Positions 28,245-35,679 of a stretch of 64,000 nucleotides of DNA are shown here, in pieces. Positions within the stretch are counted from its first letter, which is position 1. Every line of letters starts with the position of its first letter. The notes under the pieces were generated by a model, which was given only the letters and a program-made list of their open reading frames with translations, made no database searches and was not told where the DNA came from. The stretch is from Promethearchaeota archaeon Loki_b32 (lineage in GTDB: Archaea; Asgardarchaeota; Lokiarchaeia; Sigyniarchaeales; SOKP01), in NCBI GenBank assembly GCA_005223125.1, contig NJBH01000017.1, forward strand, positions 1-64,000, in the 5' to 3' direction. A program made the translations under genes and the position numbers.

Positions 28245-29222
28245 ATGACTGAGAATGAAAAAATAAAAAGCGAAACTCAAGAAGAAAAAAGTAAGGAAGA
28301 ATTGGATAAAGAAAAAGAAGAAAAATTAAAAATAGAATCACTTCAAAAAGCCGGGAAAATTGCACAAAAAGTTAAAGAGTATATCAAGCCTAAAATTAAA
28401 GTTGGGGCGAAAGTGTTTGATTTAATATCTGATACCGAAGCAAAAATCGAAGAATTAGACGGATTATGCGCTTTCCCTGTAAATTTAAGTATAAATAATA
28501 TTGCAGCACATTATACCTCTCCTATAAAAGACGATGGCTTAGAAATAACCGAAGAAGATTTAGTTAAGATTGATTTAGGAGTGCATATAAAGGGATATAT
28601 TGTAGATACTGCTTATTCTGTAAATTTTAATGAAGATGAATCACTTGAAAATATAATTCAAGCAACTGAAGTAGCTCTTAATGCTGCAAAGATGATGGTT
28701 AAGCCAAAAACAAATACCCAAGATATAGGTAAAAAAATTGAAGATATTGTTAAAGGTTTTAAATATAACCCAATTAGAGAACTTGGTGGTCATCAAATTG
28801 AAAGATGGACTGTTCATGGTAAAAAACAGTTACCCGAATTAGGATCTCAAGGTGGTGATATAATGGAAGAAGGTGAGGTTTTTTCTATTGAAATATTCGC
28901 TAGTACTGGTGAGGGCTCAGTTCATAACACCCAATATTCATACATTTATGAAATTAACCCTTATGCTGGGAGAGTACCATTACGCAGAAAGACGTCTAAA
29001 CAACTTCTTGGCTTTATTAATAAAAATTATAAAACTCTTCCATTTGCAGAGAGATGGTTAGCAAAAGAATTTAGGTTGGGGGTAGCTTTTGGACTTCAAG
29101 AATTAATACAACAAGGGAAATTACAAGCTCATTACGTACTATCAGAAAAAAAAGGTGCTTATGTAGCTCAATCAGAAGAAACAATCTTAGTAACTGAAGA
29201 TGGGTATGAACAATTAACTTGA
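28245..29222 (+). CDS. map: Methionine aminopeptidase, type II
   Basis: A 325-residue enzyme removing N-terminal methionine from new proteins. The metal ligands are visible: D110 and D121 (KIDLGVHIKGYIVDTA), H183 (GGHQIERWTVHGKK), E216 (FSIEIFA) and a glutamate in QSEETILV. The insertion after H183 is the type II mark. The first 33 residues are an extremely charged Lys/Glu stretch, longer than in most archaeal MetAPs and reminiscent of the charged N-terminal extension of eukaryotic MetAP2 that contacts ribosomes and eIF2. It is followed 41 bases later by a glycosyltransferase gene. Confidence 0.93.
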   Translation: MTENEKIKSETQEEKSKEELDKEKEEKLKIESLQKAGKIAQKVKEYIKPKIKVGAKVFDLISDTEAKIEELDGLCAFPVNLSINNIAAHYTSPIKDDGLEITEEDLVKIDLGVHIKGYIVDTAYSVNFNEDESLENIIQATEVALNAAKMMVKPKTNTQDIGKKIEDIVKGFKYNPIRELGGHQIERWTVHGKKQLPELGSQGGDIMEEGEVFSIEIFASTGEGSVHNTQYSYIYEINPYAGRVPLRRKTSKQLLGFINKNYKTLPFAERWLAKEFRLGVAFGLQELIQQGKLQAHYVLSEKKGAYVAQSEETILVTEDGYEQLT

Positions 29223-29263
29223 ATTAATCATTATTGATACTCACAAGACCTTTCTAATTCAAA

Positions 29264-30376
29264 ATGGATAAATTAAATATATGTTTCGTTTCTTTAACAT
29301 TTGCTCCTGATGCTCAAGACGGAGCAGCTAAATTTTTCACTGGGATTTATAATTATTTTAAAAATCAAGGTCATAATGTTAAAGTTATTACGGGGAAATG
29401 GAATAAAGAAATTTTAGATCCAGATATTTTACAAATTGAGATAATTAGAAGACGATTTTTTTGGTTTCCACAATTTAATTTACACACTATAAAATATCTA
29501 ATGAAAAATGAATTCGATATCATTCATGGAAACAGTCCTAAAGGAGTTTTGCCTATAATCTTAGCTAATAAGAAGCAATTCATATCTACGATTCATGATT
29601 TAGGCCCATTCGAGACGACCTTTACGAGAATTCCAATTGAAAAATTGTTGATTAAATACGCAGTTAACAAATCGACTTATATTACAACGTGTTCTGAATT
29701 TATAAGAAGAGAGATCAAGTATTACATACCAAAAGTTGCTATTAATAAAATCTTCAATCTCTATTCTGCGATTGAAGATAAATATAAACCTCTTCCTAAA
29801 GAAGCTCAAAAATTAAAAGAAGAATTAAATATAAGAGGCCCAATTCTTTTATATATAGGGCGTATAGCTAAATATAAAGGAGTAAGTGATATTATTAAAG
29901 CTTATCAAATAGCAAAAAAGGAAATACCTGAGCTTAATTTAGTCATGGGAGGTAAACCTGACTTTTACATGGAAAATACATACCAAGAATGGAAACAGAA
30001 ATACAAAGATATCTATTTTGCTGGTTTTATTTCTGAAAAAGAGATTCCTGCATATTATTCGATGGGAGATATATTTGTGACATATTCATATGCTTCTGAA
30101 GGGTTTGGTTTAACACCAGTCGAAGCGATAGCATGCGGAACTCCTGTTATTTGCTCATCAATGGTTGCTTATAGAGAGGTTTTAAAAGATAATGCCATTT
30201 TAGTGCCTCCTAGAAAACCTAAACAATTAGCAGAAGAAATTATTAATTTGTTGAAAAATGATTCTAAAAGACAAATGTTAATTGAAAAAGCTCAGGAATT
30301 TGTAAAAAGATATACATGGGATGAGGTTGGTAAAAGACTTGAAGTTCTTTATCAAAAATTTATCAATAATAAATAA
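29264..30376 (+). CDS. Glycosyltransferase, GT4 family
   Basis: A 370-residue GT-B glycosyltransferase. The N-terminal half begins with the acceptor-domain pattern SLTFAPDAQDGAAKFFTGI. The C-terminal half has the nucleotide-sugar site: ILLYIGRIAKYKGVSDI, then the EGFGLTPVEAIACGTPVI block with its E-x7-E pair. It uses an activated sugar to extend a glycan; donor and acceptor cannot be told. No membrane anchor is seen, so it probably works at the cytoplasmic membrane face. A convergent DUF354 gene lies 18 bases downstream, and further glycosylation genes follow at 32-38 kb. Confidence 0.88.
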   Translation: MDKLNICFVSLTFAPDAQDGAAKFFTGIYNYFKNQGHNVKVITGKWNKEILDPDILQIEIIRRRFFWFPQFNLHTIKYLMKNEFDIIHGNSPKGVLPIILANKKQFISTIHDLGPFETTFTRIPIEKLLIKYAVNKSTYITTCSEFIRREIKYYIPKVAINKIFNLYSAIEDKYKPLPKEAQKLKEELNIRGPILLYIGRIAKYKGVSDIIKAYQIAKKEIPELNLVMGGKPDFYMENTYQEWKQKYKDIYFAGFISEKEIPAYYSMGDIFVTYSYASEGFGLTPVEAIACGTPVICSSMVAYREVLKDNAILVPPRKPKQLAEEIINLLKNDSKRQMLIEKAQEFVKRYTWDEVGKRLEVLYQKFINNK

Positions 30377-30394
30377 AATTTAACTTGAAGTAGT

Positions 30395-31513
30395 TTATTT
30401 AGCTATAAGTCTGTTCTTTACATGTTGAAAGCAAATTACATTAGGATTATCAAATTGGTTAATTTTTTCTTTAAACGAACTTATCTTAAATCTATCTGGA
30501 GTAGGATTTTGATTAAGAATATCAATAGCTCTTCTACCTATTTGATTTGAATCTCGCAAATGTTCTAAAGGAAACCCATTATTTATTAAAAATTTATCCT
30601 GTGGAGCTGACTCTCCTGGAAAAAACTCTATACTAGGCACATTCAATAAACTAGATTCTCTCACAATTGTTCCTCCTCCGCTTATTACTAACGCTCCATA
30701 GAAGCATAAATCCAATAGATTTGGCAAATATTGGGTTATAATAACATTTCTTTCTTTACTAAGACTTTTAAGCCCTTTAGAAAGAAACATTTCTTGTTTT
30801 TTTGAACGAACCAAAAGGAAGTATTTATAATTAGGGAATTTTTTGAATATGGGGGGAAAAAACTTTTTTATCTGAGTTTCTTCCGGTTTAATTTTATGAA
30901 TTAGATATGAAGCATGAGTGGGTTCAGTTCTTATTATAACATATTTTCCTTTTTCTACATTAATATTTTTAAGAATATCTGGATTGGGAGTGTATTCTGA
31001 AATCCATGCAATCTCATCAAGACCATTATACCTGATAATTTTCTTTGGATCAGCATAAAGTTTTATATACAAATCTTTAGGTATGCATTCGGGAGTGATA
31101 ATATTTTCAATATAAGGGTGTATTAATTTACATACAGGTTCATTTCGCGGTTCATCATTAAATCCTATCGAAGGAATTTGTAATCCATATGCGATCCTTG
31201 TACCTTCTACAGAAAGAAAAGTAACAAAATAATCGGGTGAAAATTTCTTAATTACAGGAAAAAGTTGATTCAAACGGTTTATATAGGTATTTAACTTTTC
31301 TTCTAGTTTTTCACCACCATGTTTTCCAATTTTTTTGTATTTTACTCCAAAATCATCTAGAATTTGGTATGTAGAATCATAATCTCGGGCTGTGATTAAA
31401 AGCTCTGGATCTTCTTTTTCAAACAATTTAAATAGTGAATTAAACATTATGGCAGTTTTAGGTTGTTCAACGTCAATCCATATTCTTTTTCCAGAAAGAC
31501 TCATAGTAAGCAC
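30395..31513 (-). CDS. DUF354 family protein (GT-B-like)
   Basis: A 372-residue protein of the DUF354 family, which has a GT-B glycosyltransferase-like fold. It opens with KRIWIDVEQPKTAIMFNSLF, where the family has a conserved WIDI-x-P-H-like motif. In the C-terminal half, LVISGGGTIVRESSLLNVPSIEFFPG matches the nucleotide-sugar-binding loop of related transferases. The listed ATG and a second Met three codons later are both possible starts. DUF354 genes usually occur among surface polysaccharide genes, and here it faces a GT4 gene. A role in glycan synthesis is inferred; no reaction is assigned. Confidence 0.8.
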   Translation of the reverse strand: MLTMSLSGKRIWIDVEQPKTAIMFNSLFKLFEKEDPELLITARDYDSTYQILDDFGVKYKKIGKHGGEKLEEKLNTYINRLNQLFPVIKKFSPDYFVTFLSVEGTRIAYGLQIPSIGFNDEPRNEPVCKLIHPYIENIITPECIPKDLYIKLYADPKKIIRYNGLDEIAWISEYTPNPDILKNINVEKGKYVIIRTEPTHASYLIHKIKPEETQIKKFFPPIFKKFPNYKYFLLVRSKKQEMFLSKGLKSLSKERNVIITQYLPNLLDLCFYGALVISGGGTIVRESSLLNVPSIEFFPGESAPQDKFLINNGFPLEHLRDSNQIGRRAIDILNQNPTPDRFKISSFKEKINQFDNPNVICFQHVKNRLIAK

Positions 31514-31629
31514 TAAAATGATGATAAAATTTTAATATTTTTTGTAAATGTTTCAATATTTATTAGAAAATTTGACACTATATTGAAACTTTGATTAATA
31601 TCAATTTAAATCTTATATTGAAAAAAAAG

Positions 31630-31923
31630 TTATTTCTCACAAGCACATGGTTTTGCTTTGCATTTAATACATATACCAGGATATTTTTTTGAAACTGCAG
31701 ATTCAAGATCGATTTCTAATAAATTTGCTAGGGAATTTGTCCAGGCAATTATATCGGCTAATTCTTCTGAAGCATTTTTTTCATCAATTGCTTTATTTCT
31801 TAAAATATGAGCGAATTCACCAATTTCTTCTATTAACCAAATAAAAGTACCATTAATTCCTCTATTTAGATCTCTTTTTATGTAAATATCTTTAATTAAC
31901 TTTTGAAATTCTGAAATTTTCAT
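31630..31923 (-). CDS. MazG-like nucleotide pyrophosphohydrolase with cysteine-rich tail
   Basis: A 97-residue all-helical MazG/MazG-like NTP pyrophosphatase. The metal-binding ExxE motifs are WLIEEIGEFAHILR and SEELADIIAWTNSLANLL. Such enzymes hydrolyse NTPs or dNTPs to monophosphates and can clean the nucleotide pool. The last 16 residues (CIKCKAKPCACEK) hold four cysteines, not needed for MazG catalysis, which may bind a metal ion. It lies 34 bases beyond the Sec61-beta gene on the same strand and is probably co-transcribed with it. Confidence 0.85.
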   Translation of the reverse strand: MKISEFQKLIKDIYIKRDLNRGINGTFIWLIEEIGEFAHILRNKAIDEKNASEELADIIAWTNSLANLLEIDLESAVSKKYPGICIKCKAKPCACEK

Positions 31924-31957
31924 TCATTTTCAACAATAAACAGTTATTTATCATAAA

Positions 31958-32179
31958 TTATCCCCCACCAGGTGTGAATAACCAATTAAACACACCTATG
32001 TGTGCTAATATCACAATCAGTATTAGTGTTATCGATAATATAACTGTACTTATAGGTCCTATTTTAATCCCAACTGAGCTATCCTGAAAAAATCTCATCA
32101 AACCTGCTCCCCCCATTGGCATCGGGGCACTACCACTTCTTCTTTTTTTACGTCTTGACTGAGTTCCACGAGATGACAT
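31958..32179 (-). CDS. Preprotein translocase subunit Sec61-beta
   Basis: A 73-residue tail-anchored subunit of the SecYEG/Sec61 channel. The cytosolic part is basic (QSRRKKRRSGSAPMPMGGAGLMRFFQD), then comes VGIKIGPISTVILSI, which enters the single membrane helix (VILSITLILIVILAHIGVFNWL), ending in a short TPGGG tail. The GGAGLMRFFQD motif and the GPxxV entry are diagnostic of archaeal and eukaryotic Sec61-beta. It is divergent from the ribophorin I-like gene (160-base gap), so translocation and glycosylation genes share a promoter region. Confidence 0.93.
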   Translation of the reverse strand: MSSRGTQSRRKKRRSGSAPMPMGGAGLMRFFQDSSVGIKIGPISTVILSITLILIVILAHIGVFNWLFTPGGG

Positions 32180-32338
32180 AATTAAAAATAGTACTAAAAT
32201 TTGTAATAACTTTGTTTTAAAATAATTGCCAAAACCATATAAAATTTTATCTTGAAATTAAAAAAAAAAAATTGGTAAATTTTTATATCTTGTTTTAATT
32301 ATTTTTAGATAATTTAAGGAATAAAAGGTTGTCATTTA

Positions 32339-34186
32339 TTGAAAAGAAAAGATTTTTTATTAATTTTAATGGGTTTACTGTTAATTATAGTAACATTCTC
32401 ATTTGTGTTTGATAATTCAGAAATAGAGTTAACAGATTATAATAATAATAATAAGAATCCACAATTTTCTGCCGACTTGGATGGAATCGAAAATATTATA
32501 ATAACAAAATTATATAGGAACGCTAACATAACTACATATGGGTTATTATATATAGAAGATACTATAACATTTAAAAATTTAAATAATCACCCTATAACTT
32601 CAATATTTTTGGGGATTCCTATAGATGTAACTGAAGATCTAATCTTTTTTAAAGCCACTGGAACTAGTGATAATACTCTACTATCTGACTGTTCATCGAT
32701 GATAATGAATGGAAATCAGATGGTAGTAATTTATTTTGATTCTCCTTTGTTACCATATCAAATTAGGGATGTTAAATTTACACATACATATAAGAATATT
32801 ATTTCATACTCCTTATTAGAAGATGATCAACACGTAGTTTTTTATCCAATAGTTTATCCATTGGCACCATATAATATAGAAGGTGAAGCTTCTGCGATCT
32901 TCAATTATCCTGTAGTGGCAACATCAGTAGATGGAGGATGGGGTTTTGTAAATCCTGCACTTTCTCGTATTTCATATGATTTTGATTCGATTAAAGATGA
33001 ATTAGAGATTGATTTTATATCCCCATTTTTAGAAAATTTGGGTGAAAAAAAGGAAGCCCTCATACATTTCATTGATAATGATAATTCAAAATTAGAGATG
33101 GAAGAAGTTAATCGTGAAATTTTTATCTCTCCATGGGGGATTATTAAAGTAAAAGAGAAGTTCTCATTAGTAAACTTCGGATATAAAGATATTAATGTAT
33201 TCACAATAAAAATTCCTAAAGCTGCAACAAATCTTTATGTTTTTGATGATTTAGGTGAAATCCAAGGTACAGAGATAATTGATCAAGGTGAATCAAATTA
33301 TAAAACTGTACAATTTCTCTTATATATTAATCGAGTAATTCTTAAACCAAATACAAATTTTGAATTTACTGTTGAGTATAACTTACCATTTGAAAATTAC
33401 GTTTCTTTAAATTGGTTTGAACAATCAATTCAAATTGATTTATTAACAACAACTTATGACTTTCTTGGCAAAAACCAGATTATCAACGTTATTATAGATG
33501 CCTGTAGCAGTATTAATTTAATTACCGAATCTCCTACAGCTATTACGCGGTCTAAGGGTGCTACAACTCTTTCATTCCTATCTGAAACGGTTTGCCCTTT
33601 GGAAAGAAAAATAATACAATTTACATTTACTATTGATGTGTTCGATATATTATTGAGACCTATTACATTCATATTAATAATATCACTGATTGCTTCAACA
33701 TATGTATTACTAATTAAAACAATAAAGAAAGCCGATACTACAATTTTATCAACAAAATATATACCGGTTAATGAAATTAGGGAGTTCTGTTCTTTATATG
33801 AAGAAAAAAATGCTTTAACCTTAGAAATTAGACTAGCAAAAGATGATGCTAAAAGAAAAAAGATAGCAAAAAAAAAGTATAAAAATATTTTAACTAAAAA
33901 TGTTTCAAAAATTGATGAAATTCAAAAAGAAGTAACTCCTTTTAAGAAAGTATTAATGGAAACAAGTGAGATCTTTGAAACTATTGTAAAGCGATTAGAT
34001 ATTTTAGAAGCAGAGAGAATAAGTGTTAAGGACAGTTTAGCTCTGTTAGAATCCAGGTATAGAAGAGGAAGATTACCATCCAGAGCGGCATATCTAAAAT
34101 TATCAGATGATTTTATAAAAAGAAGGAAAAAGATTGATAAAACAATTGACAAATTAATTCAGCAAATGAGGAGCTATCTATTATAA
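32339..34186 (+). CDS. Ribophorin I-like protein (oligosaccharyltransferase subunit homologue)
   Basis: A 615-residue membrane protein starting at TTG, with AAGGT about 10 bases before it. It has an N-terminal signal/anchor (about 6-26), a 410-residue beta-rich external domain, one membrane helix at about 438-462 and a cytosolic coiled coil. Several places match eukaryotic ribophorin I (OST1/RPN1): NREIFISPWGIIKVKEKFSL recalls its SHWGNIAVEE region. KIPKAATNLYVFDDLGEIQ recalls the LPAAAQDVYYRDEIGN region, and the C-terminal coiled coil has LEAERIS like VEAERLV. In eukaryotes ribophorin I holds substrates near the glycosylating subunit next to the Sec61 channel. Its neighbour here is Sec61-beta. 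Confidence 0.78.
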   Translation: MKRKDFLLILMGLLLIIVTFSFVFDNSEIELTDYNNNNKNPQFSADLDGIENIIITKLYRNANITTYGLLYIEDTITFKNLNNHPITSIFLGIPIDVTEDLIFFKATGTSDNTLLSDCSSMIMNGNQMVVIYFDSPLLPYQIRDVKFTHTYKNIISYSLLEDDQHVVFYPIVYPLAPYNIEGEASAIFNYPVVATSVDGGWGFVNPALSRISYDFDSIKDELEIDFISPFLENLGEKKEALIHFIDNDNSKLEMEEVNREIFISPWGIIKVKEKFSLVNFGYKDINVFTIKIPKAATNLYVFDDLGEIQGTEIIDQGESNYKTVQFLLYINRVILKPNTNFEFTVEYNLPFENYVSLNWFEQSIQIDLLTTTYDFLGKNQIINVIIDACSSINLITESPTAITRSKGATTLSFLSETVCPLERKIIQFTFTIDVFDILLRPITFILIISLIASTYVLLIKTIKKADTTILSTKYIPVNEIREFCSLYEEKNALTLEIRLAKDDAKRKKIAKKKYKNILTKNVSKIDEIQKEVTPFKKVLMETSEIFETIVKRLDILEAERISVKDSLALLESRYRRGRLPSRAAYLKLSDDFIKRRKKIDKTIDKLIQQMRSYLL

Positions 34187-34192
34187 GAGCAT

Positions 34193-34834
34193 TTGAATGT
34201 GAATGAATTTATGAAACCATGGTTATTTGACATATTAGCATGTCCTATTGATAAACAATTTCCATTAAAATTATATATTTTTTCTTTTGAAAATAAACCA
34301 GAAGAATTTCAATCTATTATTGATATTTATAAAAACAGAGATATCAACATTATTAAAAAAGAAAAAATAATTGAGGTTTTTCAAGAAAATGACGAATATT
34401 TCTTAAGGGATAACATAGTCATTGAAAAAACCAAACTTAAATCCTATCTTGAGTTAATAATTTCGAGTATAAATGAATTTGAAAATGTCTTTAATAATTC
34501 TACAAACCAATTGAGTAAAAAAAGTTTTCAAATCATAAATTCTGAAGTTAAATCTAAAATTTTAGAACTTTTTAAAGATTTAAAATTCCATCATATTGAA
34601 GATATATTTCCTGAGTTATATTTTATAAATAAAGTAAAATTAGACATTGAAATTGAATCAGGTATATTATTTTGCAGCAAATGTAACCGTTGGTATCCTA
34701 TTATAGATACAATTCCACAGATGCTCCCTGATAAGTATCGTGATGAAAGAAAAGAAATTGAATTCCTTGAAAGCAATAAAAATTTATTAGATGAAAAATT
34801 TTTTAATCAAGATCTTAAACCATTTAATATTTAA
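34193..34834 (+). CDS. Trm112-like zinc-ribbon protein with central insertion
   Basis: A 213-residue protein that starts (TTG at 34193; GTG 34199 or ATG 34211 also possible) 6 bases after the ribophorin I-like gene. The ends form a Trm112 domain: PWLFDILACPIDKQFPLKL at the N-terminus and ILFCSKCNRWYPIIDTIPQM near residue 165, with C17 and a CxxC pair as zinc ligands. Between them is about 130 residues of helical insertion, larger than in yeast or bacterial Trm112. Trm112 activates several methyltransferases that modify tRNA, rRNA and release factors. The partner here is unknown; co-transcription with a glycosylation gene may be accidental. Confidence 0.75.
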   Translation: MNVNEFMKPWLFDILACPIDKQFPLKLYIFSFENKPEEFQSIIDIYKNRDINIIKKEKIIEVFQENDEYFLRDNIVIEKTKLKSYLELIISSINEFENVFNNSTNQLSKKSFQIINSEVKSKILELFKDLKFHHIEDIFPELYFINKVKLDIEIESGILFCSKCNRWYPIIDTIPQMLPDKYRDERKEIEFLESNKNLLDEKFFNQDLKPFNI

Positions 34835-34896
34835 GAATTAAATAACATAAAATCTATGAACTGTTTCAAATACAAACTCTTAGCCCGGTGGTGTAG

Positions 34897-34926
34897 ATTA
34901 ATACATATATTATGTATTGAGTAAAT
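34897..34926 (+). other. tRNA-Gln intron 1, in the D loop (30 bases)
   Basis: The insertion after position 15 of the tRNA folds into a long hairpin (34898-34907 with 34911-34920, about 10 pairs). Cutting at AG|A and AT|T, each in a 3-base bulge, restores the D loop AGTGGCCAA. The central helix between the two bulges is weak (one mismatch, two G-T pairs), so this is a relaxed bulge-helix-bulge site. Confidence 0.75.
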
Positions 34927-34970
34927 TGGCCAAGCATTTGGGGCTTTGAACCCCGCGACCACGGTTCGAA

Positions 34971-34999
34971 TATTAAAAAGGTTTCTGATTAATCGAAAT
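34971..34999 (+). other. tRNA-Gln intron 2, in the T loop (29 bases)
   Basis: A textbook bulge-helix-bulge. The outer T stem is followed by a central 4-base helix TTCG (34965-34968) with CGAA (34994-34997). Bulges are AAT (34969-34971) and ATT (34998-35000), and the inner helix is ATTAA (34972-34976) with TTAAT (34989-34993). Cleavage after the second base of each bulge gives the 7-base T loop TTCGAAT. Confidence 0.88.
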
Positions 35000-35013
35000 T
35001 CCGTGCCGGGCTA

Positions 35014-35367
35014 TTATTTTTAATAATACTACTTAAAAAAATTTTTCAATTGCCGGTATTTTTAATTTTTTCTTTTTGACTAAAAATTAAAAGTCATCAA
35101 TTCAAGACTGATAATAATCTTGGTTATATCAATCTTTTTTATTTCGGAAGAGATAAAAATATAATTTTTGTTTAAAAAACGCTATTTTGTCACTGTTTGA
35201 TTATTTAAAAATTTTAAAATTAACTCAATTCTTAATTTGTATTTATCATTTGATTATAAAAAATTTTAAATAAATCAAAAAAACCGAAATTTATCTATAA
35301 TAAGAAGAAAGATTTATTTGTCTTGTAAGTAAAATACTATTTAATTAAAATTAAAGAAAAGATTACA
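35014..35367. other. Non-coding stretch after tRNA-Gln
   Basis: About 350 AT-rich bases. T runs just after the tRNA (from 35017) could be a terminator. I see no reading frame, second tRNA or repeat. A TATA-like run near 35270-35285 could serve the small gene at 35368. Confidence 0.35.
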
Positions 35368-35553
35368 ATGCTTAACTTCAGTTGGGTAAGAAAAATAGGA
35401 AATAAAAGATTATTTATACTATGTCTTTCAATTGCAGTGATTACTACTTTATCTCTTGTTATTTTTATTGCATTTTCAAATACAACTGTTAGCCTTAATG
35501 ATTCTTCTGATGATTCTTCTGATGATGGGGGAGACGATGATGATTGTTTTTGA
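35368..35553 (+). CDS. Small membrane protein with acidic Ser/Asp tail (61 residues)
   Basis: The product has a basic start (MLNFSWVRKIGNKR), one hydrophobic helix (LFILCLSIAVITTLSLVIFIAF), a short polar spacer, and a tail made almost wholly of Ser, Asp and Gly (DDSSDDSSDDGGDDDD-like) ending Cys-Phe. Positive-inside topology puts the acidic tail outside the cell, where it might bind cations. No family is recognised. The upstream sequence AAAGAAAAG is a weak ribosome site. The simple-sequence tail could also arise by slippage, but the helix in front of it is not random. Confidence 0.45.
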   Translation: MLNFSWVRKIGNKRLFILCLSIAVITTLSLVIFIAFSNTTVSLNDSSDDSSDDGGDDDDCF

Positions 35554-35577
35554 CATAGAATTTATGGGAGTAATCTA

Positions 35578-35679
35578 ATGGAAGATAGTGTTCTATACAA
35601 AAAAAATTCAGTCGATAATCATAATTTTGATATAGATCTCAAAAATATTAAATCCTATTTGTATGATCCTTATAAATAA
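35578..35679 (+). CDS. Possible 33-residue polar peptide
   Basis: An ATG frame 24 bases after the acidic-tail gene: MEDSVLYKKNSVDNHNFDID and onward, ending YDPYK. GGAG lies 8 bases before the ATG. The composition is unlike a random frame here, but the peptide is short and has no relatives that I recognise. It could be a second gene of a two-gene unit with 35368-35553. Confidence 0.25.
   Translation: MEDSVLYKKNSVDNHNFDIDLKNIKSYLYDPYK

Larger units (their letters stand above)
34882..35013 (+). tRNA. tRNA-Gln (TTG anticodon) with two introns
   Basis: The acceptor stem AGCCCGG (34882-34888) pairs with CCGGGCT (35006-35012), with discriminator A at 35013. The anticodon stem-loop is TGGGG / CTTTGAA / CCCCG with anticodon TTG at 34946-34948. 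The T stem is CACGG (34960-34964) with CCGTG (35001-35005). The gene is 132 bases. Removing introns at 34897-34926 (D loop) and 34971-34999 (T loop) leaves a regular 73-base tRNA with a 4-base variable loop, D stem G10-T25, T11-A24, G12-C23, T13-G22 and T loop TTCGAAT. CCA is not encoded. A TTAAATA box lies about 40 bases upstream and a T run (35017-35021) follows. Confidence 0.92.
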
